A stretch of 64,000 nucleotides of DNA from Bosea vestrisii (GCF_030144325.1 NZ_CP126307.1:2976001-3040000); one strand, 5' to 3'; positions 46,401 through 56,341 are shown, counted from the first letter of the stretch. The notes: generated from the sequence alone by a model not told the origin. Translations and numbers: made by a program.

Positions 46401-48705
46401 CGGTGCCCCTAACCTCGTGCGCCCGCTCTCGACGCTGTCGCTCCCGGTCAAGGTCACGGGCGCGAAAGCAGGCGAAGAAGCCTTCATCACCGTCGCTGCG
46501 GTCGATATCGGCATCCTCAACCTCACCCGCTTCGAGAGCCCCGACCCGAGCAAGTACTTCTTCGGCCAGCGCCAGCTTGGGCACGAGCTTCGGGACCTCT
46601 ACGGCTATCTGATCGACGGCATGCAGGGAGTGCGCGGCGCGATCCGCTCCGGTGGCGACGGCGCCCCGCAGCTCAATGGCGAGGCCCCGACGCAAGAGCC
46701 GCTGGCGCGCTATTCCGGCGTGATCAAGCTCGGCCCGGACGGCACCGCCAAGGTCGACTTCGAACTGCCGGCCTTCAACGGCTCGGTCCGCGTCATGGCG
46801 GTCGCGTGGAGCGCCGGCCGCACCGGCCAGGCCAGCGCCGATGTTTTCGTGCGCGACCAGATCGTGGCGCAGGCGACGCTGCCGCGCTTCCTGGCGCTCG
46901 GCGACCAGTCGCGCTTCCATCTGCAGATCGACAATGTCGAGGGACCGGCCGGCTCCTATCTCGTCGATCTCGACGTCAAGGGCCCGGTCGTCGTCGCCGC
47001 CGACGCGACCCGCCGCAGCATGACCATGGCTGCCGGCGCCAAGAGCTCGCTGACGATCCCCGTGACCGCAGCCGGCATCGGTCGCGCCTCCTTCGACGTC
47101 AGGATCACCGGTCCGAACGGCATCGGCACGGTGCAGAACCTTGCCGTGCGCGTGCAGCCCTCGACCCAGACGATCGCGCGCCGGATCGTCAGACCGATCC
47201 CCGGCGGCGGCCAGCTCACCGTCTCCTCTGACCTGATGGCCGATCTCGTGCCGGATTCCGGCGCGGTCTCGGTCTCGGTTTCGCCGGTCGCGGCGCTCGA
47301 CGTCGCGGCGGTGCTCGCAGCGCTCGACCGCTACCCCTATGGCTGCACCGAGCAGACGATCAGCCGGGCGCTGCCGCTGCTGGTCGTCAACCGGCTCGCC
47401 TCGATGCAGCAGCTGGCGCTCGACGGCAATGCGGATGAGCGCGTCACCGCCGCGATCGAGCGCGTGCTCGCTCGCCAGGGCAATAACGGCTCCTTCGGCC
47501 TCTGGGGCGTCGGCGGCGAGGATCTCTGGCTCGACGCCTTCGTCACCGACTTCCTGACCCGGGCGCGTGAGCGCCAGTTCGCGGTGCCGCAGACGGCGTT
47601 CAACATGGCGCTCGACCGGCTGCGCAACCAGGTCGTCAACACCAGCGAGATCAATAAGGAGGAAGCGGCCGGCATCGCCTACGCCCTCTACGTCCTCGCC
47701 CGCAATGGCCGACCGGTGATGGGCGACCTGCGCTATCTCGCCGACAACAAGCTCGGCGATTTCGGCTCCCCGCTCGCCCGCGCCCAGATCGGCGCCGCGC
47801 TCTCGCTACTCGGCGACCGCACCCGCGGCCGCGCCGCCTTCACCAGCGCGCTCGGCACCTTGCAGCAGGTCTCCGACGACGGCCTGTCGCGCGCCGATTA
47901 CGGCTCGCGGCTGCGCGATGGCGCCGGCATCCTCACCCTGATCGCCGAGAGCAATGGCGAGCGCGCCGATCTCTCCCGCGCCGCCGACGTCGTCCAGAAC
48001 GCGCGCCAGAATGCACGCTACACCTCGACGCAGGAGAACATGTGGATGGCGATGGCCGCCGCGGCGATGGCCAAGGAGGCGGACGGCATGGCGCTGACCG
48101 TCGACGGCGCCGAGCGCAAGGGCGCCTTCTACAGGACGATCCCGCAGGCGGCGCTGGAGGCCAAGCCGCTCGTCATCGGCAATCCCGGCACCGCCTCGGC
48201 CAATGCCGTGATCAGCGTCTCCGGCATCCCGACGACGCCGGAGCCGGCGCTGAACCAGGGCTTCGGGCTGGAGCGCACGCTCTTCACGATGAAGGGCGAG
48301 CGGGTCGATCCTTCGCGCCTGCGCCAGAACGAGCGCTATGTCGTCGCGCTCAAGGTCACCGAGCCCACGGCGCGCTATGGCCGCCTGCTGATGGTCGATC
48401 CCGTCCCCGCCGGGCTTGAAATCGAGAACGCCAAGCTCACCGAAGGCGCCTCGGTCGAGGGCCTCAACTGGCTGAAGCAGGAGGTCCCGCCGGTGCATAC
48501 CGAGGCGCGCGACGACCGCTTCGTCGCGGCCTTCCAACGCAATGGCGGCAAGAACGATCAGCTGAGCTATACGGTGGCCTATATCGCCCGGGCCGTCTCG
48601 CCCGGCCGCTATGTCGCGCCGGCGGCAGTGATCGAGGACATGTACCGGCCCGACCGCTTCGGCCGGACGGCGTTCGGCACGGTCGAGATCACCTCGGCGC
48701 GGTGA
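43459..48705 (+). CDS. Bacterial alpha-2-macroglobulin (YfhM-like)
   Basis: This 1748-residue exported protein belongs to the bacterial alpha-2-macroglobulins, which trap attacking proteases in the periplasm. A signal peptide (LVRLALLLGLTVAAGPAFAQ) is followed by N-terminal MG domains and the GLDAFLYTERGVYRSGETVYL stretch (by position near residue 515) typical of the YfhM/MagD group. The bait-domain and A2M region follow, then the thioester motif GCTEQ at residues 1295-1299 with Cys1296 and Gln1299 intact, and a C-terminal MG10-like domain. GGAG eight bases upstream fixes the ATG at 43459. It is followed at once by pbpC, the usual pairing: the trap guards the cell wall while PBP1C repairs it. 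Confidence 0.95.
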   Translation: MRHLVRLALLLGLTVAAGPAFAQKAYVRPDLASDGQRLEERLKREVSVGQRPFATLLRDGSAALNRGDARAALPLANAAAVADPANPGGWRLMAQAASGIEPRDYRERYELRERAVSAAYLAYQRSTSRPDEASSLGVLARVFEKHELWRPALTTYRLSLDLADNASLRTDYEALRAQRGFRLISNKVDSDAASPRACFEFSEPLSRGRVDFAPYVAITGKGDFAVSGEERQLCVDGLRHGERYGFVIRQGVPSAIPDEKLLKSADYEVYVRDRAPSVRFTGKNYVLPRTGQQGVPVVSVNADSLDLEVMRIGDRNLIGSVHSDDFLSQLGSYNAGQIASDKGSSVWKGTMAVKSELNKDVTTAFPVLEAVGRLQPGVYVMFAKPTGGTRTASSSDSDGDYDDGTTRATQWFVVSDLGLTSFSGPDGVHVLVRSLADASPVANAELRLIARNNEVLATVRSDRDGYARFDAALGKGQGGNAPGLVTASVGEDYGFLDLKQTAFDLSDRGVKGRVAPAGLDAFLYTERGVYRSGETVYLTTLLRDAKGAAVSGLPLTLVVKRPDGVEYRRRQIEDQGAGGRAHSIPLISGAQTGTWRVQAYSDPKGAALGEVSFLVEDYVPERLELTLAPKKQVLQAGEPAEIDVNARYLYGAPGSDLDVTGSMTVRSAAQTAIPGFAGYEVGLTDEAFEPQQAEFEDAAKTGADGKVTIANPVAQPETNRPLEVELTVRVGEPGGRAIARSVTMPIVPKGAAIGVRKAFKEGELGNGQTATFDVIMAQGDGRRIARQGLKWTLSKVSRNYQWFYQDGRWNYEGVKTTRRVADGEVAVAENAPGRIAAPVQWGNYRLDVSADGAEATETSVSFNVGYETDKTADQPDVLDVALDKASYANGESMQVRLTPRFAGKATLAVMSDRVAEIRTVDVPANGTTVTIPAKSDWGASAYLVVLAHRPMDTAAQRMPGRAIGLAWFSVGKEERNLAIDLGAPNLVRPLSTLSLPVKVTGAKAGEEAFITVAAVDIGILNLTRFESPDPSKYFFGQRQLGHELRDLYGYLIDGMQGVRGAIRSGGDGAPQLNGEAPTQEPLARYSGVIKLGPDGTAKVDFELPAFNGSVRVMAVAWSAGRTGQASADVFVRDQIVAQATLPRFLALGDQSRFHLQIDNVEGPAGSYLVDLDVKGPVVVAADATRRSMTMAAGAKSSLTIPVTAAGIGRASFDVRITGPNGIGTVQNLAVRVQPSTQTIARRIVRPIPGGGQLTVSSDLMADLVPDSGAVSVSVSPVAALDVAAVLAALDRYPYGCTEQTISRALPLLVVNRLASMQQLALDGNADERVTAAIERVLARQGNNGSFGLWGVGGEDLWLDAFVTDFLTRARERQFAVPQTAFNMALDRLRNQVVNTSEINKEEAAGIAYALYVLARNGRPVMGDLRYLADNKLGDFGSPLARAQIGAALSLLGDRTRGRAAFTSALGTLQQVSDDGLSRADYGSRLRDGAGILTLIAESNGERADLSRAADVVQNARQNARYTSTQENMWMAMAAAAMAKEADGMALTVDGAERKGAFYRTIPQAALEAKPLVIGNPGTASANAVISVSGIPTTPEPALNQGFGLERTLFTMKGERVDPSRLRQNERYVVALKVTEPTARYGRLLMVDPVPAGLEIENAKLTEGASVEGLNWLKQEVPPVHTEARDDRFVAAFQRNGGKNDQLSYTVAYIARAVSPGRYVAPAAVIEDMYRPDRFGRTAFGTVEITSAR

Positions 48706-48709
48706 CGCC

Positions 48710-50976
48710 ATGAAGGCGCGACCGGACGAGCGGGACGCGACATCACCCCCTCTCCCCCTGCGGGAGAGGGTTGGGGTGAGGGGCCGCGCCGCGCTCGATC
48801 GCTGGCGGCTTACCTTGAAGGCCGCAATCGGAAGAGTTGCGCGACCCCTCATCCGGCCCTTCGGGCCACCTTCTCCCTCAGGGGGAGAAGGGAAGCGCCA
48901 CTGGTCGCGCCGGCTCGCATATGCCGGCATCGGCGCCATCGCCCTGGTCGCGGCGACCGCTACCGCCTTCTTCTGGTACGCCTCGACCCTTCCCCCCTCC
49001 ATCTCGCCGCCGCGCGCGATCGTTCGACCGTGGTGCTCGACCGCGAGGGCAAGTTGCTGCGTCCCTTCGTCACCGCGGACGGACGCTGGAAGCTGCCGGT
49101 CGGTGCTGAGGACGTGGACCCGCGCTACCTCGCCATGCTCAAGGCCTTCGAGGACAAGCGCTTCGACGATCATGCCGGCATCGACCCGCTCGGCGCCTTG
49201 CGCGCCGCAGGGCAGATGCTCACCAACGGCCGCATCGTCTCCGGCGGCTCGACGCTGACCATGCAGGTCGCCCGGCTGCTCGAACCGCGCCAGGAGCGAT
49301 CGCTCTCGGCCAAGCTCAGGCAGGCGGTGCGCGCGGTCGAACTCGAACGACGCTTCAGCAAGACCGAGATTCTCGATCTCTACCTCACCCTCGCCCCGTT
49401 CGGCGGAAATCTCGAAGGGGTGCGCGCCGCGAGCTTCGCCTATTTCGGCAAGGAGCCAAAGCGGCTCTCGACCGCCGAGGCGGCGCTGCTGGTCGCCCTG
49501 CCGCAATCGCCCGAGACGCGCCGGCCCGACCGTTTCCCGGAAGCGGCCCGCAAGGCCCGCGAGCGTGTGCTCGCCCGGGTCGAAGCAGCTGGGCTGGCGA
49601 CGCCCGACGAGGTCGCCGCCGCGCGCGAGGAGCCGATCCCGACCGCGCGAAAGCCCTTCCCGAACCTCGCCCCGCATACCGCCGAGCAGGTCGTCGCCGA
49701 GGCGCCGTCAGAACGCAGCCAGCGTCTGACCATCGACGCGCGCTGGCAGGCGAGCCTGGAGCAGCTCGCCCGTGAGCGCGCTATCGGCCAGGGCCCGCAG
49801 CTCTCGATCGCCATCCTGGTCGCCGACAACGAGACCGGCGAGATCCGCGCCTCGGTCGGCGGCGTCGATTATTTCGACGCCGGGCGCGCCGGCTCGCTCG
49901 ACCTGACGCAGGCGCTGCGCTCACCCGGCTCGGCGCTGAAGCCCTTCATCTACGCGCTCGCCTTCGACAACGGCCTCGCCCATCCCGAGACCATGCTGGA
50001 GGACCGGCCGACCCGCTACGGGCTCTACGTACCCGAGAATTTCGACCTCGGCTTCCAGGGCATGGTCAGCGCCCGCAAGGCGCTGCAGCTCTCGCTCAAT
50101 TTGCCAGCAGTCGAGCTGCTCTCCGCGCTCGGCCCGCAGCGTTTCCTGTCGCGGCTGAAGGACACCGGCGCCGCCGTTGCCATGCCCAGGGACGGCGGCG
50201 CGCCCGGCCTCGCCATCGGCCTCGGCGGCCTCGGCATTACGCTCTCCGACCTGACGCGGCTCTATGTCGGCCTCGCCCGCGGCGGCGAGGTCGTGCCACT
50301 GCGCGTGAAGCCGGCGAGCGGCGTCACTGAGCCGCCGTTGCGCCTCGTCGAGCCGGTCGCCGCCTGGTATGTCGCCGATACCTTGCTCGGCGCGCCGCCG
50401 CCACTCAACGCTCCGCCGGGCCGGATCGCCTACAAGACGGGCACGTCCTATGGCTATCGGGACGCCTGGGCCGTCGGTTTCGACCGCAAGCATACCATCG
50501 GCGTCTGGGTCGGTCGGCCCGACAATGGTGCGGTGCCGGGCCTCGTCGGCCGCGTCGTCGCGGCGCCCATTCTGTTCGATGCCTTCGCCCGCATCGGCCT
50601 CGACCCGCGCCCCTTCGTCCAGCCGCCGGGGACGATCGCCGCAACCAGCGCCACCCTGCCGCCGCCGCTGCGCCATCTGCGCCAGGACGTGCCGAAGACG
50701 GTCGCCGCGCTGGCGACGCCGGGGCTCAAGCTCGCCTTCCCACCGGAGGGCGCCAAGATCGATCTCGCTGCCTCTGCGGTCGAGGGCGCGCCACAGCTCA
50801 ACCTGAAGGTCTCCGGTGGCGTCGCGCCCTTCACCTGGCTGGTCGACGGCGCCCCGGTGATCGCGGCGGTGAAGCGCCGCGAAGCCGCCTGGCAGCCGCC
50901 CGGCAAGGGCTTCATGCGCATCTCCGTGATCGATGCCGCCGGCGCCAGCGAGAGTGTCTCCGTCAGGCTTCAGTGA
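48710..50976 (+). pseudogene. pbpC: Penicillin-binding protein 1C, frameshifted near the membrane helix
   Basis: PBP1C is a bifunctional wall synthase. The N-terminal part from ATG 48710 ends with a membrane helix (YAGIGAIALVAATATAFFWYA). In the C-run at 48992-48997 one C is missing; adding it continues as LHLAAARDRSTVVLDREGKLLRPF in the next frame. The corrected gene has 756 codons. The transglycosylase domain shows FEDKRFDDH and GGSTLTMQVARLL. The transpeptidase has SALK (Ser codon 49930), SLN, and KTG (50434). A C-terminal PBP1C domain follows. The gene starts 4 nt after the alpha-2-macroglobulin stop. Its first 60 codons are mostly repeat-derived. As written the frame is broken, so either a sequencing indel or a dead gene. 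Confidence 0.85.
48743..48892. repeat. Palindromic repeat read in frame inside pbpC
   Basis: CCCTCTCCC (48748-48756) pairs with GGGAGAGGG (48762-48770). About 100 nt on, GGCCC-TTC-GGGCC (48855-48867) and CCTTCTCCC (48869-48877) with GGGAGAAGG (48883-48891) form two more hairpins. This is a common intergenic repeat type in Rhizobiales, here lying after the pbpC start codon and translated as residues 12-61. Confidence 0.78.
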
Positions 50977-50985
50977 GAAGCGGCA

Positions 50986-51975
50986 TCACTCGATCTTGAC
51001 GCCGCTCGCCTTGATGATCGGCGCCCAGCGTTCGATCTCGGCTCCGACGAAGGCGCGCAAGCCAGCCGGTTCCTGCAGCTCGGCCGAGGGGATTTCGGCG
51101 CCGAGCTCGTTGAGCTTGGCCTTCACCGTTGCGTCGGCGAGCGCCGCCTTCAGCGCCTGGTTCAGCCTGGTCACGACAGGCGCCGGCGTATCCTTGGGCG
51201 CGAACATCGCGTTCCAGACCTCGACCTTGAAATCGGGGACGCCACCTTCGGTGCTGGTCGGCACGTCCGGCAGCGCTATGGCCCGAGCGGTCGAGGCCAC
51301 GGCGAGCGTCTTGATCGTACCGGCGCGGTGCTGCGGCGCGACGTTCACCGCCTGGTCGCAGAGATAGTCGACCTGGCCGCCGACGAGGTCGTTCATCGCC
51401 GGGCCGGTCCCGCGATAGGGCACGCCGTTCGGCTTGACCCCGAGGACGGTGTTGAACAGCAGGCAGGTGGTGTGGCTGACCGAGCCGACGCCGGCATGGG
51501 CATTGCTCGCCGCCTTCTCGTTCGCCTTCAGCCAGGTGACGAACTCCGACAGCGTGCTGCTCGGATGGGTCTTGCGCAGGGTCAGGAAGATCGGATTGGT
51601 ATTGACCAGCCCGATGGGAGCGAAATCCTCGACCGGCCGGTATTTCAGGTTCGGATTGAGCGAGACCGCTGCGGCATGCGTGCCGGTATGGCCGATCAGG
51701 ATGACATGGCCGTCGGCGGAAGAGGCCATCAGGCGCTGTCCGGCGAGCGTGCCGGCGGCGCCGACCGCGTTCTCGATGATCACCGGCTGGCCGAGTGAGC
51801 GGCTCATATGCTCGCCGACCAGGCGCCCGACGACATCGGTGGGTCCGCCCGCCGCGAACGGAATCAGCATGGTGACCGGCTTGCTCGGGAAATTCTGCGC
51901 CTGCGCGATCGAAATCGAGCTCGCCAGACAAACGGCTACCGCCGCGTTGCGCCAGAATCCGGTGCCAATCCTCAT
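50986..51975 (-). CDS. Orphan Bug/TctC-family substrate-binding protein
   Basis: The 329-residue periplasmic protein has a Sec signal (NAAVAVCLASSISIAQA) and the Bug pattern NFPSKPVTMLIPFAAGGPTDVVGRLV and VIIENAVGAAGTLAGQRLM for carboxylate binding (each by position near residues 28 and 66). GGAGG lies six bases upstream of the ATG. It has no tctA or tctB beside it, lying between the convergent pbpC gene and a pump operon. Such orphans are common in soil proteobacteria and may share permeases or sense ligands. The ligand is unknown. Confidence 0.9.
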   Translation of the reverse strand: MRIGTGFWRNAAVAVCLASSISIAQAQNFPSKPVTMLIPFAAGGPTDVVGRLVGEHMSRSLGQPVIIENAVGAAGTLAGQRLMASSADGHVILIGHTGTHAAAVSLNPNLKYRPVEDFAPIGLVNTNPIFLTLRKTHPSSTLSEFVTWLKANEKAASNAHAGVGSVSHTTCLLFNTVLGVKPNGVPYRGTGPAMNDLVGGQVDYLCDQAVNVAPQHRAGTIKTLAVASTARAIALPDVPTSTEGGVPDFKVEVWNAMFAPKDTPAPVVTRLNQALKAALADATVKAKLNELGAEIPSAELQEPAGLRAFVGAEIERWAPIIKASGVKIE

Positions 51976-52029
51976 TCCGTTCCTCCCGTTGATCCGTAAC
52001 GGGCGGCCGCCTGAGTTCCTGCTCTTTGG

Positions 52030-52065
52030 CGCCGCCGCCCGGACGGTTAGCGCCCGGCGGCGGCG
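52030..52065 (-). other. Long G+C hairpin downstream of the second RND pump
   Basis: CGCCGCCGCC (52030-52039) pairs with GGCGGCGGCG (52056-52065) around a 16-nt loop, about 60 nt after the pump stop on the minus strand and just upstream of the Bug gene. No T-tract follows, so partial termination or mRNA protection is possible. Confidence 0.45.
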
Positions 52066-52127
52066 AAAGCGAATAGACGTTTCCGCTAAGAGCTATCCGG
52101 ATATCCTCTACCCGGATCGGGCGATAT

Positions 52128-55100
52128 TTACTCCGCCGGCTGCGGATGGGCCTCGACGGCTGCCTGGCGTGAGCCGTGCTTGCTCCGCGCCATGTAGCTA
52201 TAGGCCACCGGCACGACATAGAGCGTGAGCAGCGTGCCGAAGCTCATGCCGCCGACGATGACCCAGCCGATCTGCGAGCGGCTCTCGGCGCCGGCACCTT
52301 CCGCCAGTGCCAGCGGCACCGCGCCCAGCACCATCGCGCCCGTCGTCATCAGGATCGGTCGCAGGCGCAGCTCCGCGGCTTCGACCAAGGCGTCGATCAT
52401 CTCCTTGCCCTCTTCACGCAGCTGGTTGGTGAATTCGAGGATCAGGATGCCGTGCTTGGTGATCAGGCCGACCAGCGTGATCAGGCCGATCTGGCTGTAG
52501 ACGTTGAGCGTGCCGCCGGAGAAGTAGAGCGCGGCCAGCGCACCCGTGAGCGAGAGCGGCACCGAGACCATGATCACGACGGGGTCGACGAAGCTTTCGG
52601 AACTGCGCCGCCAGCACCAGATAGATGAAGCCGAGTGCCAGCAGGAAGACGAGCAGGATCGAGGAGCCCGACTGCTTGAACTCGCGGCTCTGGCCGGAAT
52701 AGTCGGTCTGGAACGAGGCCGGCAGCACCTTCGCCGCCCCCTGCTCGAGCACAGCAAGCGCGTCGCCGAGCGAATAGCCCGCTCCGGGCACAGCCGTGAT
52801 CGTCGCCGAGCGCAGCTGGTTGAAGCGGATCAGCTCCTTGGGCGCGACGTTCTCCTCGATCTGGACGAGGCTGGAGAGCTGCACCGCCTGGCCACCCCGG
52901 CCCATCAGATAGATCGACTGCAACGCCTGCGGCGTGCTGCGCTCCGCGCCGGCGACCTGCAGCATGACGTCATACTGCTCGCCATTCATATTGAAGCGCG
53001 TGACCTGGCGGCCGCCCAGCAGGGTCTCCATGGTCCGGCCGATCACGTCGACGCCGACGCCGAGATCAGAGGCGCGCTGCCGATCGATCGAGACCTTGAT
53101 CTGCGGCTTGTCGAGGATGAGGTTGGTCTCGATATTGGTCAGCGCTGGATTGCCTTGGACCTCGGCGATCAACCGGTCGACGTTTTCCTTGATCGTGACG
53201 TAAGGGTCCGACGAGCGCAGCACGAACTCGACCGGCTTGCTGTTGGCGCCGCCCTGACCGAGCGAGGGCGGGTTGGTCGCGAACAGGCGGATGCCGGGGA
53301 TCTGCGACAGCCCCTTGTTGATCTCGGCGACGAGATCCTGTTGCTTGCGGTGGCGCTCTTCCCAGGGTTTCAGGCGCGCAAAGGCGATCGCCCGCGTCAC
53401 ATCCGGGAAGCCAACGATGACGAGATAGCTGTCGACCTCCTGGATCTTGCTGAAATAGTCCTCGACCCGCCGGGCATAGTCGGCGGTGAAGGCCATGGTC
53501 GCGCCTTCCGGCGCGACGCCGATCGCGGTGATCGTGCCGCGATCTTCGACCGGTGCGAGCTCGGAGCGCAGATTGGTGAAGAAGAAATAGCTGCCGCCGG
53601 CGACCAGCAGCGCCAGCAGCACGACCACCGGCCTGACCGACAGCGCAAAGCGGAGCGAGCGGCGATAACCGCTGGACAGTGCCTCGAAGAAGCGCTCCAG
53701 CGCGTTGTAGACGAAGTTGTGCTTCTCATGATGGCGCAGCAGCTTGGCGCACATCATCGGCGTCAGCGTCAACGCGACGAAGCCCGAGACCAGCACCGCA
53801 CCGGCCAGTGTCAGCGCGAACTCGACGAAGAGCTTGCCGGTCCGCCCGGTCGAGAACGCCATCGGCGCATAGACCGCGACCAGCGTCAGCGTCATCGCCA
53901 CGACCGCGAAGGCGATCTCGTTGATGCCCTTGATCGCCGCCTTGGTTGGCTCGACCCCGTCTTCGATATGGCGGTGAACGTTCTCGAGCACGACGATGGC
54001 GTCGTCGACGACGAGGCCGATGGCGAGCACCATCGAGAGCAGCGTCAGCGTGTTCACCGTGAAGCCGAGCGCATACATCAGCGCGAAGGCGCCGATCAGC
54101 GAGACCGGGATGGTGACGAGCGGGATCAGCGTCGCGCGCAGCGAGCGCAGGAACAGGAAGATGATCAGCACGACGAGGACGACCGCCTCGCCGATCGTGG
54201 TGTAGACCGCCTTGATCGAGCGATCGATGAAGATCGAGGTGTCGTAGGAGGTCGCGATCGACATGCCGTCGGGCAGGTCCTCGCGGATGCTCGGCAGCGC
54301 TGCGACCACGCCTGAGGAGACGTCGAGTGGGTTCGCCGTCGCCTGCTTGACGATGCCGATCGTCACCGAAGGCTGGCCGCCGAACCAGGCGGCATTGCGC
54401 TCCTCGCGGGCGCCGAGCTCGACCTTGGCGATGTCGCGCAGCTTGACGGGGAAGCCGTTGGCATCCTTGACCGTGATCTCGCGGAACTGCTCGGGCGTGT
54501 TGAGGCTGGTCTGCGAGAGCACCGTGAACTCGCGGTCGTTGCTCTCGATGCGGCCGGAGGGAATCTCGACGTTCTGCGCCCGCAGCGCCGCCTCGATCTC
54601 CTGGACCGTGATGTTGTAGGCCGCGAGCCGTGCGCGATCGAGCCAGATGCGCATGGCGTATTGGCGCTGGCCGAGGATGCGGACCTCGGCGACGCCGGTG
54701 ATGTTCTGAACGCGGTCGGCGATGAAACGATCGGCGAAATCAGTGAGCTCCAGCGGCGAATGCCGCGAACTGGTCAGCGACAGATACATCACCGGCTGGG
54801 CATCGGCCTCGACCTTGGCGATGATCGGCTCGTCGATCTCGTCGGGCATGCGGCCGCGCACGCGGCTGACACGGTCGCGCACGTCGGAAGCCGCGACATC
54901 GGGATCAACGTCCGGCCTGAAGCGCACGGAGATCTGGCTGCGCTCCTGCCGGCTGGTCGAGTTGATGATCTCGATGCCTTCGATGCCGGCGATCGAGTTC
55001 TCGAGGATCTGCGTGACCTGCGTTTCGATGATCTCGGCGCTGGCGCCGCGATAGACCGTCTGCACCGAGACGATCGGCTCGTCGATGTTCGGATATTCGC

Positions 55101-55203
55101 GCACCGTCAGGCGCGTATAGGAGACGAAGCCGATCAGGATGACGAGCATGCTGAGGACGGTCGAGAGGACCGGCCGGCGGACGAAGAGCTCGAACAGGCT
55201 CAT
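52128..55203 (-). pseudogene. RND efflux transporter permease (second system), frameshifted
   Basis: This AcrB-like pump begins MSLFELFVRRPVLSTVLSMLV and has the TM4 proton-relay motif GLVVDDAIVVLENVHRH near residue 405. Near the C-terminal membrane block the frame breaks after VLAAQF: an extra base at GG 52599-52600 changes TTCGAA to TTCCGAA. In the other frame the protein continues as ESFVDPVVIMVSVPLSLTGALAAL and runs through LVGLITKHGILILEF to the stop at 52128. Removing one base gives 1025 codons, the normal size. The start overlaps the adaptor stop by four bases (ATGA). As it stands the product would lack helices 10-12. A sequencing indel is likely. Confidence 0.88.
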
Positions 55204-56309
55204 CGCTGCACGGCGCCCGGCAGCGAGCTGGTCTGGACCGCAGCCTTCTCCCTGATCAGCACGGTCGAGCCCTCGCGCAGGCGCATCTGCCCGGCGGTGA
55301 CGATCTGCATGCCGGGCTTGAGGCCCTTGACCACCTCGACCTTGCCGGTCAGGCGCTTGCCGAGTTCGACCGGAATGCGCTTGGCCTTGCCGTTCTCGAT
55401 GATGAAGACCGTCTTGCCGAGCCCGTCCGGCACGACGGCCGTCTCCGGCACGACCAGCGCATTCTCGCGCTTGTCGACCATGATCGTCACGCGGGCGAAC
55501 AGGCCGGGCTTCAGAACGAGATCGGCATTGGGCACGAGCGCGCGCAGCTTGACGGCCCGACCATTGACGTCGACCACCGGATCGATCGCGAAAATCTTAC
55601 CGGTGAATGGCCGATCGGGCACCGCATCGACCTTGAGCTGGATCGGCTGGCTGACCTTGAGCTGGGTCAGGTAGATCTCAGGCACGCGGAAATCGACCTT
55701 GATTGGGTCGATACTGGTCAGCGTGATCAGCTGCTTGCCGATCGAGACATAATCGCCGACGCCGACCGCGCGCAGGCCGACCACGCCGTTGAACGGCGCC
55801 TTGATCGTCGCCAGCGCGAGCTTGGCCTGGGCGAGTTGCAGGCGCGCCTCCTGGGAGGCGAGCTGCGCCGTCGCCTGCTCGAGCGCGACCTGGGTACCGG
55901 CGCCGCGCTGCACCAGCGAGCGGTTGCGGTCATAGGTGTCACGCGCCAGCGAGAGATCTGCCTGGGACTGTTTCAGCTCTGCGTCGAGGATGGCGGTGTC
56001 GAGCATGACCAGCGGCTGGTCCTTGTTGACCCGCTCGCCCTCCTTGAAGCCAAGCGCGACGACGCGTCCGGCGATCTCGGGGGCGATCACGATGGACTCT
56101 TCGGCCGCGAGTGTCCCGAGCGCTTCGACCTCTTCGGCGACCGTAGCGAGCTCGATCGTCCCGACCTCGACCGGGATTGCAGGATTCGGCGCATTGGCGA
56201 CGCCCTGCGCCTGCGCCTGCTGATTGGTCGGCTTATAGTGGTAGCGGTAGCCATAGTACCCACCGCCCGCCAGCCCGGCGATCAGGATAAGGAGGAGAAA
56301 ACGCTTCAT
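55200..56309 (-). CDS. RND efflux periplasmic adaptor subunit (second system)
   Basis: The 369-residue membrane fusion protein starts MKRFLLLILIAGLAGGGYYGY (N-terminal anchor, no clear cleavage site, perhaps a fixed helix). The lipoyl halves are IVIAPEIAGRVVALGFKEGERVNKDQPLVML and LATIKAPFNGVVGLRAVGVGDYVSIG (by position near residues 75 and 165), with a coiled coil rich in Gln and Ala between them (LSLARDTYDRNRSLVQRGAGTQ). Beta-barrel and membrane-proximal domains follow. I start at the ATG at 56309. Longer frames overlap the operator. It is coupled to the pump by an ATGA overlap and divergent from a TetR gene. Confidence 0.93.
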   Translation of the reverse strand: MKRFLLLILIAGLAGGGYYGYRYHYKPTNQQAQAQGVANAPNPAIPVEVGTIELATVAEEVEALGTLAAEESIVIAPEIAGRVVALGFKEGERVNKDQPLVMLDTAILDAELKQSQADLSLARDTYDRNRSLVQRGAGTQVALEQATAQLASQEARLQLAQAKLALATIKAPFNGVVGLRAVGVGDYVSIGKQLITLTSIDPIKVDFRVPEIYLTQLKVSQPIQLKVDAVPDRPFTGKIFAIDPVVDVNGRAVKLRALVPNADLVLKPGLFARVTIMVDKRENALVVPETAVVPDGLGKTVFIIENGKAKRIPVELGKRLTGKVEVVKGLKPGMQIVTAGQMRLREGSTVLIREKAAVQTSSLPGAVQR

Positions 56310-56341
56310 CAGGCTGGACGCTCCGGTAAGACGGACATATT

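Noticed and set aside
43789..46920. A 1043-codon open frame on the minus strand
   Set aside because: It lies fully opposite the alpha-2-macroglobulin gene, is rich in Arg, Gly, Asp and His without any family motif, and follows from the G+C-rich codon use of the true gene.
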